Shown piece after piece: positions 41,578 to 51,460 of a stretch of DNA of 64,000 nt (position 1 is the first letter of the stretch; every line of letters starts with the position of its first letter). This DNA is from Hujiaoplasma nucleasis (GTDB taxonomy: Bacteria > Bacillota_I > Bacilli_A > Izemoplasmatales > Hujiaoplasmataceae). Where the stretch lies: assembly GCF_013745115.1 (NCBI RefSeq), contig NZ_CP051151.1:558001-622000 (forward strand). The letters run 5' to 3'. The notes below the pieces were generated by a model, which ran no database searches, had not been told where the DNA came from, and saw nothing but the letters and a program-made list of their open reading frames with translations. A program made the translations under genes and the position numbers.

Positions 41578-43038
41578 CTAATAATAGTTATTTAAATCCT
41601 TCCATAACTTGTAAACTTTCTTATAGTATATGAAAATCAAAGCAACTCCGCCGATGCAAGCTAGTAAGATAGATTCAAGAATACTACCTATATATATTTC
41701 AATTGGCAAAAGCATTTTAATTTGCAACATTAAAATCCCTATAATAATAGTTATTACTAGAATTATAAACATATCCTTCCAAGGAAATAGACTCGAAAAA
41801 TTAATTTTAGTCAACTTACTTGTAACAATTAGTTGAACTAACTGCATTAAAAAAACGGATACTAAAGTAGCAATTGCAGGTCCAATAAAACCAAATAATC
41901 TATAAAAGGCAATATTTAAAATAAGGTTTACTACTAATGTGAAAATAGAACTGTATAAAATAAACTTAGTTTTTCCTAAGGCATTTAATATCATTCCAAA
42001 GTATGTGAACCTCATTAATAATAATAATGAATAAAGTCTAAAAACTAGAACTCCATCAATATATTTATCTGAATATAATAAAGTAATTACATCTGGAGCA
42101 AAAACAAAGATTCCGACAGTAAAATATGCTAAAAATAAAAATGAGATGATAATGATTTTTTTCCAAAGTAGTATTGCTTTTTCAACTTCATTTTTATGGA
42201 TAAAACTAATTATCACTGGTAATCCAACCGAAGTAAATGCTAACGCGATGAAAGTAACGGGTAATTCTTTAGCTGCATTAGTGAATATGGCCATTTCCTT
42301 AACACTAAAATATCTTCCAACTATTAGTTTGTCCATTTGCTTGTTTATTGTTCCTACTAAAGATGCTAGTCCTATTGGGACCGAATAAGCAAAAATCATT
42401 TTTAAATACGCAAATTCCATACTGAAATGAAACTTTTGAATTTTTTTGCTAACAATCAAGTAAACAATAAAGGTAAATAATAATTCTACAAAAACAAATA
42501 ATATCATATAATAAAAAAACTCAAGGTTTAGTAACTGAACTATGATTATAATAAATATTAATCCTATACCATTTGAAATTTTATATATGATTAATTTGTT
42601 AGAACTATTATATACTATTAATATTTTACTAACACTAGATATAATTAGTTTTGACCATGGATAAAACGCTAAAACAAACCAAAATGTTTTTAACATGGGA
42701 TTATTGAAGTATTCAACAATAAGATTTGTAGATAAAATTAATATTAAACCTATCAAGAGTCCTAGAATAGTAGAAAAAACAAAATATGTGGATAAAAATT
42801 TATCCCTTTCAAATTGATTAGTTGCTCTTGATAAGAAATAATTTATACTATTAGGCAAGCCTAACATCAATAATGTCATAGCCAAATTGGTGATTAATAA
42901 TATTTGAGAGTATGTACCATATTCTTCGAGGGTTCTAAATCTCGATAATAACATAGCAGAAATCATAGATATTGTTAGTGTGAATATTTCAGAAAAAGAT
43001 AACTTCGCTGTGTCTTTTCCTATTGCTCTGTTAGACAT
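41578..43038 (-). CDS. Wzx-like polysaccharide repeat-unit flippase
   Basis: 486 residues, almost entirely transmembrane (about 14 helices), matching the polysaccharide biosynthesis/MATE-fold exporters. The N-terminus KLSFSEIFTLTISMISAMLL with SRFRTLEEYGTYSQILLI is typical: the first helix pair and the conserved LxxYGxYxQ. FAYSVPIGLASLVGTINKQM opens the second half, with the DKLIVGRYFSVKEMAIFTNA block. It should flip undecaprenyl-linked repeat units across the membrane for a Wzy polymerase (48992-50224). Last functional gene of the locus, 51 bases after the epimerase gene. The Wzx/Wzy pair indicates block-wise polymerisation. Confidence 0.85.
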   Translation of the reverse strand: MSNRAIGKDTAKLSFSEIFTLTISMISAMLLSRFRTLEEYGTYSQILLITNLAMTLLMLGLPNSINYFLSRATNQFERDKFLSTYFVFSTILGLLIGLILILSTNLIVEYFNNPMLKTFWFVLAFYPWSKLIISSVSKILIVYNSSNKLIIYKISNGIGLIFIIIIVQLLNLEFFYYMILFVFVELLFTFIVYLIVSKKIQKFHFSMEFAYLKMIFAYSVPIGLASLVGTINKQMDKLIVGRYFSVKEMAIFTNAAKELPVTFIALAFTSVGLPVIISFIHKNEVEKAILLWKKIIIISFLFLAYFTVGIFVFAPDVITLLYSDKYIDGVLVFRLYSLLLLMRFTYFGMILNALGKTKFILYSSIFTLVVNLILNIAFYRLFGFIGPAIATLVSVFLMQLVQLIVTSKLTKINFSSLFPWKDMFIILVITIIIGILMLQIKMLLPIEIYIGSILESILLACIGGVALIFIYYKKVYKLWKDLNNYY

Positions 43039-43089
43039 AGTACACCTCTCTTTTAATTAACTTATTGGATATATATACCATAAGACTAT

Positions 43090-44193
43090 TTACATTTCTT
43101 CACATAATATATCTACTATTTTTTTACTTGAGAATCCATCTCCATATGGATTATCAGCTTTAGCCATTCTATCATAATCAGATTGATTAGAAATAAGATT
43201 TTTAATATTTTTGTATATATTCTCAAAGTTTGTACCGACTAATTTTAAAGTTCCTGCTGTAACACCTTCAGGTCTTTCAGTGGTATCTCTCATAACTAAA
43301 ACAGGAATCCCCAAACTTGGAGCTTCTTCTTGAATCCCTCCACTATCTGTTAATATTAAATAAGACTTTGACATGATATTATGAAAATCTATAACTCCAA
43401 GTGGTTCTATTATTTTAATTCTATCAAAATTATCAAAGATTTTTTTCGCAGTTTCACGTACAATTGGGTTCATATGAATAGGATATACAACTTTTATGTC
43501 GCTGTTCTCTTCGAGTATTTTTTTTATCGCACCGAACATGTTTTCCATTGGGGCACCAAGGTTTTCACGTCTATGTGCGGTCAATAATATTAATTTAGAA
43601 TCGCCAACCCATTCAATTAAATAATGCTTGTAACTATTCCTTATAGTTGTTTTTAGTGCATCTATTACAGTATTCCCAGTAATATAAATTGAAGATGGTT
43701 TTTTCATTTCATTTTGTAAGTTTTTAGCAGTTTGTAATGTTGGAGTAAAATTATATTTCGCTATTAATCCAACAGCTTGTCTGTTAAACTCTTCAGGGAA
43801 TGGTGAACTTAAATTATAAGTTCTTAATCCTGCCTCTACATGACCAACTGGAATTTGTAAATAAAAACATGCAAGTGACGTTACAAAAGTAGTAGATGTA
43901 TCACCATGAACTAGAACAACATCAGGTTTTTCTTGCAATAGTACGCTTCTGATTTGTTTTAATATATGAGTAGTAATATCAAACAAATCCTGTCTAGGTT
44001 TCATGATGTCCAAATCATAATCTGGAAGTATATTGAACACCTCCAATACTTGATCAAGCATTTCTCTATGCTGAGCAGTAACTGTTACAATAGTTTTGAT
44101 ATTTTCCCTTGTCTTTAACTCTTTTACAACTGGACACATTTTGATTGCCTCAGGTCTTGTACCAAAAACAACCATTATTTTTTTATTTTTCAT
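43090..44193 (-). CDS. wecB: UDP-N-acetylglucosamine 2-epimerase (non-hydrolysing)
   Basis: 367 residues from the ATG at 44193 (GGTG seven bases upstream); a GTG two codons earlier has no site. It converts UDP-GlcNAc to UDP-ManNAc. Visible: MVVFGTRPEAIKMCPVVKEL, TAQHREMLDQVLEVFNI, VLVHGDTSTTFVTSLACFYL, VGHVEAGLRTYNLSSPFPEE (active site), the LTAHRRENLG loop, and YLILTDSGGIQEEAPSLGIP with VLVMRDTTERPE, all hallmark blocks. The length is normal. The dehydrogenase gene directly upstream ends 15 bases before it, so UDP-ManNAc is oxidised to UDP-ManNAcA by the partner enzyme. Confidence 0.95.
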   Translation of the reverse strand: MKNKKIMVVFGTRPEAIKMCPVVKELKTRENIKTIVTVTAQHREMLDQVLEVFNILPDYDLDIMKPRQDLFDITTHILKQIRSVLLQEKPDVVLVHGDTSTTFVTSLACFYLQIPVGHVEAGLRTYNLSSPFPEEFNRQAVGLIAKYNFTPTLQTAKNLQNEMKKPSSIYITGNTVIDALKTTIRNSYKHYLIEWVGDSKLILLTAHRRENLGAPMENMFGAIKKILEENSDIKVVYPIHMNPIVRETAKKIFDNFDRIKIIEPLGVIDFHNIMSKSYLILTDSGGIQEEAPSLGIPVLVMRDTTERPEGVTAGTLKLVGTNFENIYKNIKNLISNQSDYDRMAKADNPYGDGFSSKKIVDILCEEM

Positions 44194-44208
44194 CTTCACA
44201 CACCATTT

Positions 44209-45429
44209 CTATAGAGTATACTTGTCACTAACACTTAAAACATTTTTAGTATCTAAAATTAACAATTTTGAAATTTTCTTTTGATTTTCTTTTATATGTG
44301 TATGTCCTACCATAACAACTAACAAATCGATATTACTTATAAATTCATCAAAATCAAGAATTTGGTTATCAACTATTTTTTTATTTACATGAGGATCATA
44401 TACTTTAATACCAAAAGAAAGATGGTTATTCATTTTTTCTAATAGTTGTAAGGTTGGACTCTCTCTAACATCATCAACATCTTCTTTGTATGTTATTCCG
44501 TATAAACCTATTTTGGTTATGTCACGAATGTTTTTCTCTTGCATTATAGTTCTTATTCTTTTCAAAACATGATCAGGCATAGAGTCATTAATTTTACGTG
44601 CAGTCAAAATAAGATTTGTTAAATCTGGATAATCTCCAACTAAGAACCATGGATCCACCGATATACAGTGTCCTCCTACTCCTGGACCAGGCTGTAATAT
44701 ATTCACTCTTGGATGCATATTAGCAATTCTAATTATCTCATAAACATCCATATTATCTGCACGACAAATCATTGCCAATTCATTTGCAAATGCAATATTT
44801 ATATCTCTAAAAGTATTTTCTACTACTTTTGACATTTCTGCCGACCTTATATCTGTTACTACGATATCTGATTTACAAAAATGTGAATATAGTTTTTTTA
44901 TTTTTTCACCTACATTAAAATTATCTGCTCCGATTGTCCTAGAATTGTGTTCAAGTTCATAAATCATATTCCCTGGTATTATTCTTTCAGGAGCATGTAC
45001 GAGATGTAGGTCTTTTCCTAATTCAAATCCCCTTTTTATAATTTCAGGTTTAACATATCTATCAATTGAGCCAGGTGAAACTGTAGATTCAATGACTACT
45101 ATCGAGCCTTTTTCACAAACATCCATAACTTTATTAATGGCAGAAATCACAAACTTCGGATCAAGTTTTTTACTTTGCTTAATATAAGGCGTTGGTACAG
45201 CTATAATATAAGTACTTGTTTTTTGATAATCAGTGGTAAACAAAATTCCGTTTTCTATGGCTTTATCAAACAGTTCTTGTAACCCTTTTTCTTCAAATGT
45301 GATCTTTCCTCCAGATAGGGTATTTACGAGATCATCGCTCAAATCTGTTCCCACAACCTTAAAACCTGCTTTAGCAAACATGAGCGCTGTAGGTAATCCA
45401 ATATATCCCATTCCTATTACATTAATCAT
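44209..45429 (-). CDS. wecC: UDP-N-acetyl-D-mannosamine dehydrogenase
   Basis: 406 residues. Rossmann start INVIGMGYIGLPTALMFAKA, central SAEMSKVVENTFRDINIAFA, and the catalytic Cys in GPGVGGHCISVDPWFLVGDY, characteristic of the nucleotide sugar dehydrogenases that make two NAD-dependent oxidations of C6. The pairing with WecB 15 bases downstream and the VGGHCISVDPWF variant point to UDP-ManNAc as substrate rather than UDP-glucose; this assignment is inferred. ManNAcA is a component of enterobacterial common antigen-like and capsule polymers. The C-terminal domain includes KIGLYGITYKEDVDDVRESP. Confidence 0.9.
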   Translation of the reverse strand: MINVIGMGYIGLPTALMFAKAGFKVVGTDLSDDLVNTLSGGKITFEEKGLQELFDKAIENGILFTTDYQKTSTYIIAVPTPYIKQSKKLDPKFVISAINKVMDVCEKGSIVVIESTVSPGSIDRYVKPEIIKRGFELGKDLHLVHAPERIIPGNMIYELEHNSRTIGADNFNVGEKIKKLYSHFCKSDIVVTDIRSAEMSKVVENTFRDINIAFANELAMICRADNMDVYEIIRIANMHPRVNILQPGPGVGGHCISVDPWFLVGDYPDLTNLILTARKINDSMPDHVLKRIRTIMQEKNIRDITKIGLYGITYKEDVDDVRESPTLQLLEKMNNHLSFGIKVYDPHVNKKIVDNQILDFDEFISNIDLLVVMVGHTHIKENQKKISKLLILDTKNVLSVSDKYTL

Positions 45430-45466
45430 AATTACTCTCCTCTTTTAGTCATTTGAATAATTTATT

Positions 45467-46804
45467 CTACATCAAATTAAGGTATTTCTTTATTATAACA
45501 CTATAATCAAATTCATTTAAATAAGATTCGTTCAGTATATTATATTGGTTATCAAGTAAATAACTAAACAAAAATTCTTCAAGAATATTCTCTGAAAAAT
45601 CATTCGATTCATCTAGAGAAACACCTATATTAGCTTTTTTTATCATTTTTGAAACTTCACTATTAGCTCCGCTACCATTTATAACTGCTATTATTCTTTT
45701 TCTTAGCATAAAAGCTTCATATATTTTTCCAGGCACAACTCCTACATCATTTTTAGTATTCCAAGTTGAAATAATAACAAAATCAGCTAAATTTTGGATG
45801 TTTATTGACTCAGTTCTTGTCACGTAATTTAAATCAAGTAAAATGCTTTCAACATTATACTCTTTTGCCTGTCCATACAATACTTCAAAGTCATGTCCCA
45901 TATATATAAATTGGCAATCCTCTGTATCCAAAACTTCTTTATTAATTAATTTATTAATGATTTTAAATATTATGCTTACATCTCTCTTTCCATCATATAA
46001 AGACCCAGAATAAACCAACTTTAATTTAGCATTCAGTTTAATTTTATCTAAGTTACTATTATTAATATTTTTCTTTTTTATTAACATCATATCATCTAAA
46101 TCGTAACCATTTGGAATGTATTCAAATTTATTATCACAAAATCTAGAAGTATTGAGCAACTTTTCTTTTAAGTGTGAGGAAACTGTCGTTACTTTATCTG
46201 CTTTGTTAATAATTGCATTTTGAAGTTTTAACAATTTATCGTAATTCTTCTTTCTTCCTAAATACTCATAAACTATCGGGTCTCTGAATTCGGCAATCCA
46301 TTTTTTTGCAATTTTCTTATTTATAGAATATTTTGCTACATCATGAGTAAAAACCCTAGGTGATGATGATATAACATAATCAAAACTATATTTTTTAAAT
46401 TTTTTAATTTTCTTTTTTGCTAAATGAATCCACATTGTATGTTCTATAAAAAAATACAACTTTTTTATTGTTTTTTTGAAAATAGATCTTATGTTTTTTT
46501 TAGTTTTTATATTATTTTTATAATTAGTTTTAGTATCACCATCAATAACAGATTTTTTGGTTTTTAATTGATACTTACTTTCTAAAAAAGAAAATATTCT
46601 AAAATTTCCTACTCTAAAAATGTTTATTTTCTCATGCTCAATACAAAGTAAATTATTGTCAATTATACTGTTTAAAGGGATCATTTTTGTAATCAATGTA
46701 ACTTCTACATCTTGTCTAACAAAATATTTAATCAGTTTTGAAATTCTAATAGTTCCTATTGCATTTTGCGGAGCAAATGTAGATGATATAAAAAGTATTT
46801 TCAT
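45467..46804 (-). CDS. Glycosyltransferase family 4-like
   Basis: 445 residues with a GT-B plan. The N-terminal domain begins KILFISSTFAPQNAIGTIRI, with a basic insertion rich in Lys near residues 85-110. The interdomain ADKVTTVSSHLKEKLLN is followed by FEYIPNGYDLDDMM, the typical GT4 linker. In the C-terminal domain LKLVYSGSLYDGKRDVSIIF and VGVVPGKIYEAFMLRKRIIA (the Glu-x7-Glu-like region) fit nucleotide-sugar binding. It probably transfers one sugar of the repeat unit at the cytoplasmic membrane face. It is 37 bases upstream of wecC in the operon. Confidence 0.8.
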   Translation of the reverse strand: MKILFISSTFAPQNAIGTIRISKLIKYFVRQDVEVTLITKMIPLNSIIDNNLLCIEHEKINIFRVGNFRIFSFLESKYQLKTKKSVIDGDTKTNYKNNIKTKKNIRSIFKKTIKKLYFFIEHTMWIHLAKKKIKKFKKYSFDYVISSSPRVFTHDVAKYSINKKIAKKWIAEFRDPIVYEYLGRKKNYDKLLKLQNAIINKADKVTTVSSHLKEKLLNTSRFCDNKFEYIPNGYDLDDMMLIKKKNINNSNLDKIKLNAKLKLVYSGSLYDGKRDVSIIFKIINKLINKEVLDTEDCQFIYMGHDFEVLYGQAKEYNVESILLDLNYVTRTESINIQNLADFVIISTWNTKNDVGVVPGKIYEAFMLRKRIIAVINGSGANSEVSKMIKKANIGVSLDESNDFSENILEEFLFSYLLDNQYNILNESYLNEFDYSVIIKKYLNLM

Positions 46805-46860
46805 AAAATATTATGTCATCTTGAATTTTCAATGACTTTCCTACCTTTCAATATTAGTAT

Positions 46861-47985
46861 TTATTTTACAGTCTGTTTAATTCCTTCGATAATGACTTCA
46901 TTATGACTTTCACATCTTAAAAAATTCAGAATTTTAAGAAGTTTTTGTTCGTCATAATATTTTTTTAATAAGAATCCTTTAAAAAATTTATCATCTACTT
47001 TAATAAAGAATTTACTTATCCCACTAAATCCGGCAAGATATCTTCTTATATTATTCGTTGCAAATTTTGAAAACTCCTTTTCAACAAAGCCGTCTCTTGT
47101 GATATTAAATGATCTATCTAGAAACCTTTCCAAAACCTTTTCTTTTTGTATTCCTTTTAAGGCTTCTATTCCTTGTGAAGTGACTTTATAAGGAACAAAA
47201 GATAAAGAAGGATTTTCATCGACTAATATTTTAATTAGCATTCCTGTATCCCAATATTCATTATTATATTTATTAAAAATAAAATTACCTTGACCATATA
47301 TAATATTTGCGCCATTATATTCTTCCATTGAACCTATACAATGACTATGCTGGCATACAACTATATCAGCTCCTGAATCAACCATTCTTCTAGTAGACTT
47401 CATAAGGTTTGGAGTCGGGTATCTATAATGTTCAATTCCAGCATGATATAGAACAATTAGGAAATCAACTTCATTTTTGAGATTTTCGATATCGCTAAAT
47501 GTCTTAAAAGAATCATAGCCATTCGCTCCATAACTATTACTTTCTGAAATGGAAAATTCATTTTCAGCGCAAGAATAAAATCCTACTTTTTTTCTATCTT
47601 TTTTTAAAATATACGATCTATACTTTACATGATTATTATGATTAATTCCAATGTATGGAATTTTATTTTCATCCATGATGCGCATAGTATCTAATAATCC
47701 TTGTTGATCATAATCTAAAATGTGATTATTTGCTAATGATATTATTGAGGGATTAAATTTTTTTATTCCTTTTATACATTTTGGATTAATCTTTAAATGT
47801 GGCCCAGATTTTTTAATTTTACTTTCGTTAGTTGTTATTGGTCCTTCTAGATTAAAAATTCTAAAATCAGCGTTTAACCATTCACTTTTTAATGATTTAT
47901 CAATTACATTATCAATTTCTCCTGACTCAAATAAATCACTATTATTTTTAGTAGGAATAAAATCTCCACCTATTATTATTTCCAT
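46861..47985 (-). CDS. CapA-family protein (poly-gamma-glutamate/capsule-type metallophosphatase)
   Basis: 374 residues. Metal-binding blocks of the PGA_cap/CapA family: EIIIGGDFIPTKNN, RIFNLEGPIT, IISLANNHILDYDQQGLLDT, FLIVLYHAGIEHYRYPTPNL, DIVVCQHSHCIGSMEEYNGA and IIYGQGNFIFNKYN. Bacillus CapA takes part in gamma-glutamyl polymer export, but several relatives act in polysaccharide loci. No CapB or CapC is present, so a glutamate polymer is unlikely. No signal peptide is visible. Its start overlaps the ATP-grasp gene by 10 bases, suggesting joint work in adding an amino-acid or peptide group to the polymer. Confidence 0.8.
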   Translation of the reverse strand: MEIIIGGDFIPTKNNSDLFESGEIDNVIDKSLKSEWLNADFRIFNLEGPITTNESKIKKSGPHLKINPKCIKGIKKFNPSIISLANNHILDYDQQGLLDTMRIMDENKIPYIGINHNNHVKYRSYILKKDRKKVGFYSCAENEFSISESNSYGANGYDSFKTFSDIENLKNEVDFLIVLYHAGIEHYRYPTPNLMKSTRRMVDSGADIVVCQHSHCIGSMEEYNGANIIYGQGNFIFNKYNNEYWDTGMLIKILVDENPSLSFVPYKVTSQGIEALKGIQKEKVLERFLDRSFNITRDGFVEKEFSKFATNNIRRYLAGFSGISKFFIKVDDKFFKGFLLKKYYDEQKLLKILNFLRCESHNEVIIEGIKQTVK

Positions 47986-48995
47986 TTAACATTAAACTCC
48001 TTTTTTTTATCAACTTTAGAGATAAGCCATTTTACCCAAAGCTCTTGTGGCCAGTAATGTCCTTTTATGAAATCATTAACTGTTCCGTCTTCTGAAATAT
48101 AGAAATAACCATTTGAATTTCTAACAGCTATATCCGAATATCCATATGACATTTCAATTATATAAAAATTTCCTTTTTCATCAAACAGTATATCATAAGC
48201 CATCGAATCAAAATTATTATCTTTATTAATCTTAGCACAATACTCAATGATGGATTTATCAACTGGTGTGTTATAGTCTATAAGACCACTTCCACTGGCT
48301 CTAAAATCATTATTTCTGTTTGTTCTCCAAAACCAAAATGCATATTTGTCTCCTATTACTGTAATTCTTAAATCTTTTAAATTATTCTTCAAAAACTTTT
48401 GAGCATAAAAATATCCAAAATTATCATGCTTAGTGTTCAATATATGATTTTTAAATTTATTGAATATGAAATGATTATCAATTTTCCTAATTAATTTTTT
48501 CTTGCTTTTACATAAAGAGACACCAGTGCTACCAGCGCCATTCGATTTTTTAACTACAATCGGATAGTCAAGATTATTTGCGATTCTTATCGACTCATTA
48601 TAATCAAAAGAAGTGTAAGTTTTTACAACTTTAGCATTTATATGATCAAAAATATAACTTTGTGCTATTTTACTATCAAAATGCCATACTGTTTCATAAT
48701 TTGGAATGATTATCTTTTTTAAAATATGTTGAATAAAATACACTTTTTCCTTAAAAAATTGGGAACTTTCATTACCCATAAACTTCGGTTTCCATATAAT
48801 TAAATCGTATTGTTTAATATTTTTTATCCAATCTAATCTATCGATATAAACAGTATCATATGGAATATTATATTTCTTGAAAAAACATTCGAATTTTACT
48901 GACCAATCTACTGTAGCAAGTTTATCATATATTTTTTGTTTAATAATACTATTGGGATTAACTTGTTCATGGCTTATACAGATACATATTTTCAT
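47976..48995 (-). CDS. ATP-grasp ligase-like protein
   Basis: 339 residues. The ATP-grasp core is readable: DYPIVVKKSNGAGSTGVSLC (ATP-binding strand and glycine loop), DLRITVIGDKYAFWFWRTNR, and MAYDILFDEKGNFYIIEMSY with the Mg-binding Asp/Glu set. RimK-like and related enzymes join a carboxylate to an amine through an acyl phosphate. The acceptor is not clear. It overlaps the CapA gene by 10 bases and starts at an ATGA overlap with the polymerase gene. Such a ligase within a polysaccharide cluster suggests amide-linked decoration of uronic acids, of which this locus makes two. Confidence 0.75.
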   Translation of the reverse strand: MKICICISHEQVNPNSIIKQKIYDKLATVDWSVKFECFFKKYNIPYDTVYIDRLDWIKNIKQYDLIIWKPKFMGNESSQFFKEKVYFIQHILKKIIIPNYETVWHFDSKIAQSYIFDHINAKVVKTYTSFDYNESIRIANNLDYPIVVKKSNGAGSTGVSLCKSKKKLIRKIDNHFIFNKFKNHILNTKHDNFGYFYAQKFLKNNLKDLRITVIGDKYAFWFWRTNRNNDFRASGSGLIDYNTPVDKSIIEYCAKINKDNNFDSMAYDILFDEKGNFYIIEMSYGYSDIAVRNSNGYFYISEDGTVNDFIKGHYWPQELWVKWLISKVDKKKEFNVKWK

Positions 48996-50224
48996 AATTT
49001 TTCCTCACTATCTAGCTTCTTCTGCTTTTTATTCTCTCGATTATTTACTATGGTGTATGAAGTACTTATAAAAAGTATAAAGGTTATATGTTTGCTGTCA
49101 TAAAAAACCATTGCAGATGATAATGCAAAATATCCAAAAATAACATATAAAAGAGAATATCTAATATCTTGTGTAATTTGATTCTTATTAAAGATTAGAT
49201 TTTTAATTGCGCCTAAGTAATACATCAAATATAAAAATAATCCGACTATACCAACACCAACCAATAACTCTATAAAATTGTTATGAGAATACTTGGCTTC
49301 GAAAAAGGTATTGCCATAAAGCACTCGGTAATTATCAATTCCATAACCAAGTAATGGTTTGCTTAAAAACCAATCGAACCCATAAGAAGTCATTCTTGCT
49401 CTAGAAATTATTGATCCTTCTGAAGTTTCTCCACTACTTAAGTAATAGTACAAATTTTCGAGTCTTTGACCGATAATATTATAAAAAATTTCAATACTAA
49501 ATACTGCAAAAATAAAGATAACAATAATTAAAGTTGTAATAAACAAAGTTTTTAGTAATTGAGAAATATTTGATTTATTTTTCATAAATACTATAAACAA
49601 AAAACCTAACATTAAAAATATAGTGGCTTTTCTCGATCCTGTCAGTAATACAATAGTAATAAATAGCGGGAGTGGCAAAATCCACTTAAACTTGTGTGAA
49701 TATAAGTAAAAACTAAGTGAAAATATGGATGATGTAGCAATAATCATACCAATAGTATTTTCGTTTCCTAAAACATCACCAAATCTTCTGATATTATCTA
49801 AATCAATGTTCAATAAAACATAAATAGCAGCAAACAAACCACCATAAACAAAACTTTTAAGGGCAAAATAAATTTTCTCAATTCTATCAAAATAATTGAT
49901 CAATGCAAAAGAAACTATAAACAACTGAAATAATGTAAATGTTTTTTGCATCGTTAATGATATGTTTAAGGCGTAGATTGTAGAAATCAGACACATAAAA
50001 GTAAAGAGAAAAAAATATAACAAGGAATTATTAAAAACAATTTTTTTTGATAATAATATTTTAATTAATATTAAACCCACAAATAACATTGCTAAAATGT
50101 TACTTATAATGTTTAAACCTTCTCGAAAAGTAAAAATGTATAAACTTTGTATGTACAAAAACAAAGTCGTTTGAATAATAATTTCGTAACTATTATTATG
50201 CTTTTTGCTTCTATTAAAATTCAT
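48992..50224 (-). CDS. O-antigen ligase/polymerase-like membrane protein (Wzy)
   Basis: 410 residues with about eleven hydrophobic helices. The conserved outside loop of the O-antigen ligase domain is visible: KPLLGYGIDNYRVLYGNTFF, then EAKYSHNNFIELLVGVGIVG with the His of the HNxxxE motif. It would polymerise lipid-linked repeat units on the outer face. The first half includes LLTGSRKATIFLMLGFLFIV, the usual central Gly-Ser-Arg. The stop overlaps the ATP-grasp start by 4 bases (ATGA). Together with the Wzx-like flippase it defines a Wzx/Wzy pathway. Confidence 0.8.
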   Translation of the reverse strand: MNFNRSKKHNNSYEIIIQTTLFLYIQSLYIFTFREGLNIISNILAMLFVGLILIKILLSKKIVFNNSLLYFFLFTFMCLISTIYALNISLTMQKTFTLFQLFIVSFALINYFDRIEKIYFALKSFVYGGLFAAIYVLLNIDLDNIRRFGDVLGNENTIGMIIATSSIFSLSFYLYSHKFKWILPLPLFITIVLLTGSRKATIFLMLGFLFIVFMKNKSNISQLLKTLFITTLIIVIFIFAVFSIEIFYNIIGQRLENLYYYLSSGETSEGSIISRARMTSYGFDWFLSKPLLGYGIDNYRVLYGNTFFEAKYSHNNFIELLVGVGIVGLFLYLMYYLGAIKNLIFNKNQITQDIRYSLLYVIFGYFALSSAMVFYDSKHITFILFISTSYTIVNNRENKKQKKLDSEEKL

Positions 50225-50254
50225 TCTATCAGCTCCATTACATATAGGGCATAT

Positions 50255-51460
50255 TTATTCTAAAACACTTGTAAATTTTGAATAAAAAATATTTAAATCA
50301 AAATTTCTAGCACGTGATAATGAAAGGTTCTTAAGTGAATTTCTAATGTCTTGATTCAATATTAAAAATTCAATCGCTTTAAATAAATCGATTTCTGTAC
50401 CAGACAATTTCCTATTCATTGTAAAATCAGAAACCACATTAAAAGTATTAATTAAAATGCCATATTTGGCTAAAAAATAGCCGTTTGAATTAATCTTAAT
50501 AGGATCCCCTTCATTTAAAATTTCTAATGGGCCAGTTGGACAATTTGTCGAAATCACAGGCAAACCACATGCCATAGCCTCAAGAAGTGAATTAGGAAAA
50601 CCTTCCGAAATGGATGGTAAAATAAAGAAATCACAATTAGACAATATATTATAAGGATTGCTTTGGTAACCAAGAAAAATTATATCATTATAAAATTCTG
50701 ATTCTTTTGCTAAATTTGATATTTCTTTTTCTAAATCACCTCTATGTCCTATAAAAATCAAACTAATATTATTGTAATAGTTCCTCAAATTATTAAAAAC
50801 CCTAACTACATGATCAAATCCTTTTTCAGCCTTAAAAGCACCCATCACACACATTTTAATGTTTTTTGTTTGAAGTTTTTTTGAAGTATTTACATCCAAA
50901 GGTAATTTTGACTTAATATTTATTTGTTGTAAATCGAAGGGATTTGAAATAACTTTAATTTTTCGAGATAATTTTTCAGGTAAATTATGATCTCTTACTA
51001 TATCATTTTTCAGTCTATCTGTTTGTACTATTAATTTATCAATTTTGTTAAGAAATCTAACATAAAGTTTGCCATATTTTTCATACTCTTTATATCCTCT
51101 TATTGTCAATATTTTTTTTGACTTTCCTACTGAATAGTAATTAACAACATTTGCAGCATATAAAAAACTTATTACATAGTCTATATTATACTTTTTTTTT
51201 ATCAAGCTTAACTTAACTATTCTGAAAAGTCTAATAAAAACTTTTAAAAAGAGAGATTTCGAAGATTTTAAATTCATGTTTATTAAATCTCCATATGTTT
51301 TATAACTTATATTTTCATTATCAAATAACAGTATTTTAACAGAATGACCATTTAAAAATAAGATCTTAGAAAGTAAAGCAGTTACTCTCTCTGCACCACC
51401 AGATTGAAGATGCGGAATAAGCAACGCAATATTTAACACATTATTCTTGTGAGTTTTCAA
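50255..51460 (-). CDS. Glycosyltransferase family 4
   Basis: 401 residues, GT-B fold. ALLIPHLQSGGAERVTALLS is the typical GT4 N-terminus with the GGAERV loop; the linker is KVISNPFDLQQINI; the C-terminal domain has NIKMCVMGAFKAEKGFDHVV and FFILPSISEGFPNSLLEAMA with CGLPVISTNCPTGPLEIL, the E-x7-E nucleotide-sugar site. A retaining transferase acting on the lipid-linked repeat unit is likely. Its start overlaps the acetyltransferase gene by 20 bases. Length is normal. Confidence 0.88.
   Translation of the reverse strand: MKTHKNNVLNIALLIPHLQSGGAERVTALLSKILFLNGHSVKILLFDNENISYKTYGDLINMNLKSSKSLFLKVFIRLFRIVKLSLIKKKYNIDYVISFLYAANVVNYYSVGKSKKILTIRGYKEYEKYGKLYVRFLNKIDKLIVQTDRLKNDIVRDHNLPEKLSRKIKVISNPFDLQQINIKSKLPLDVNTSKKLQTKNIKMCVMGAFKAEKGFDHVVRVFNNLRNYYNNISLIFIGHRGDLEKEISNLAKESEFYNDIIFLGYQSNPYNILSNCDFFILPSISEGFPNSLLEAMACGLPVISTNCPTGPLEILNEGDPIKINSNGYFLAKYGILINTFNVVSDFTMNRKLSGTEIDLFKAIEFLILNQDIRNSLKNLSLSRARNFDLNIFYSKFTSVLE

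Noticed and set aside
46861-47985. Poly-gamma-glutamate capsule synthesis
   Set aside because: CapB and CapC are absent, and the surroundings are a Wzx/Wzy-type polysaccharide locus.
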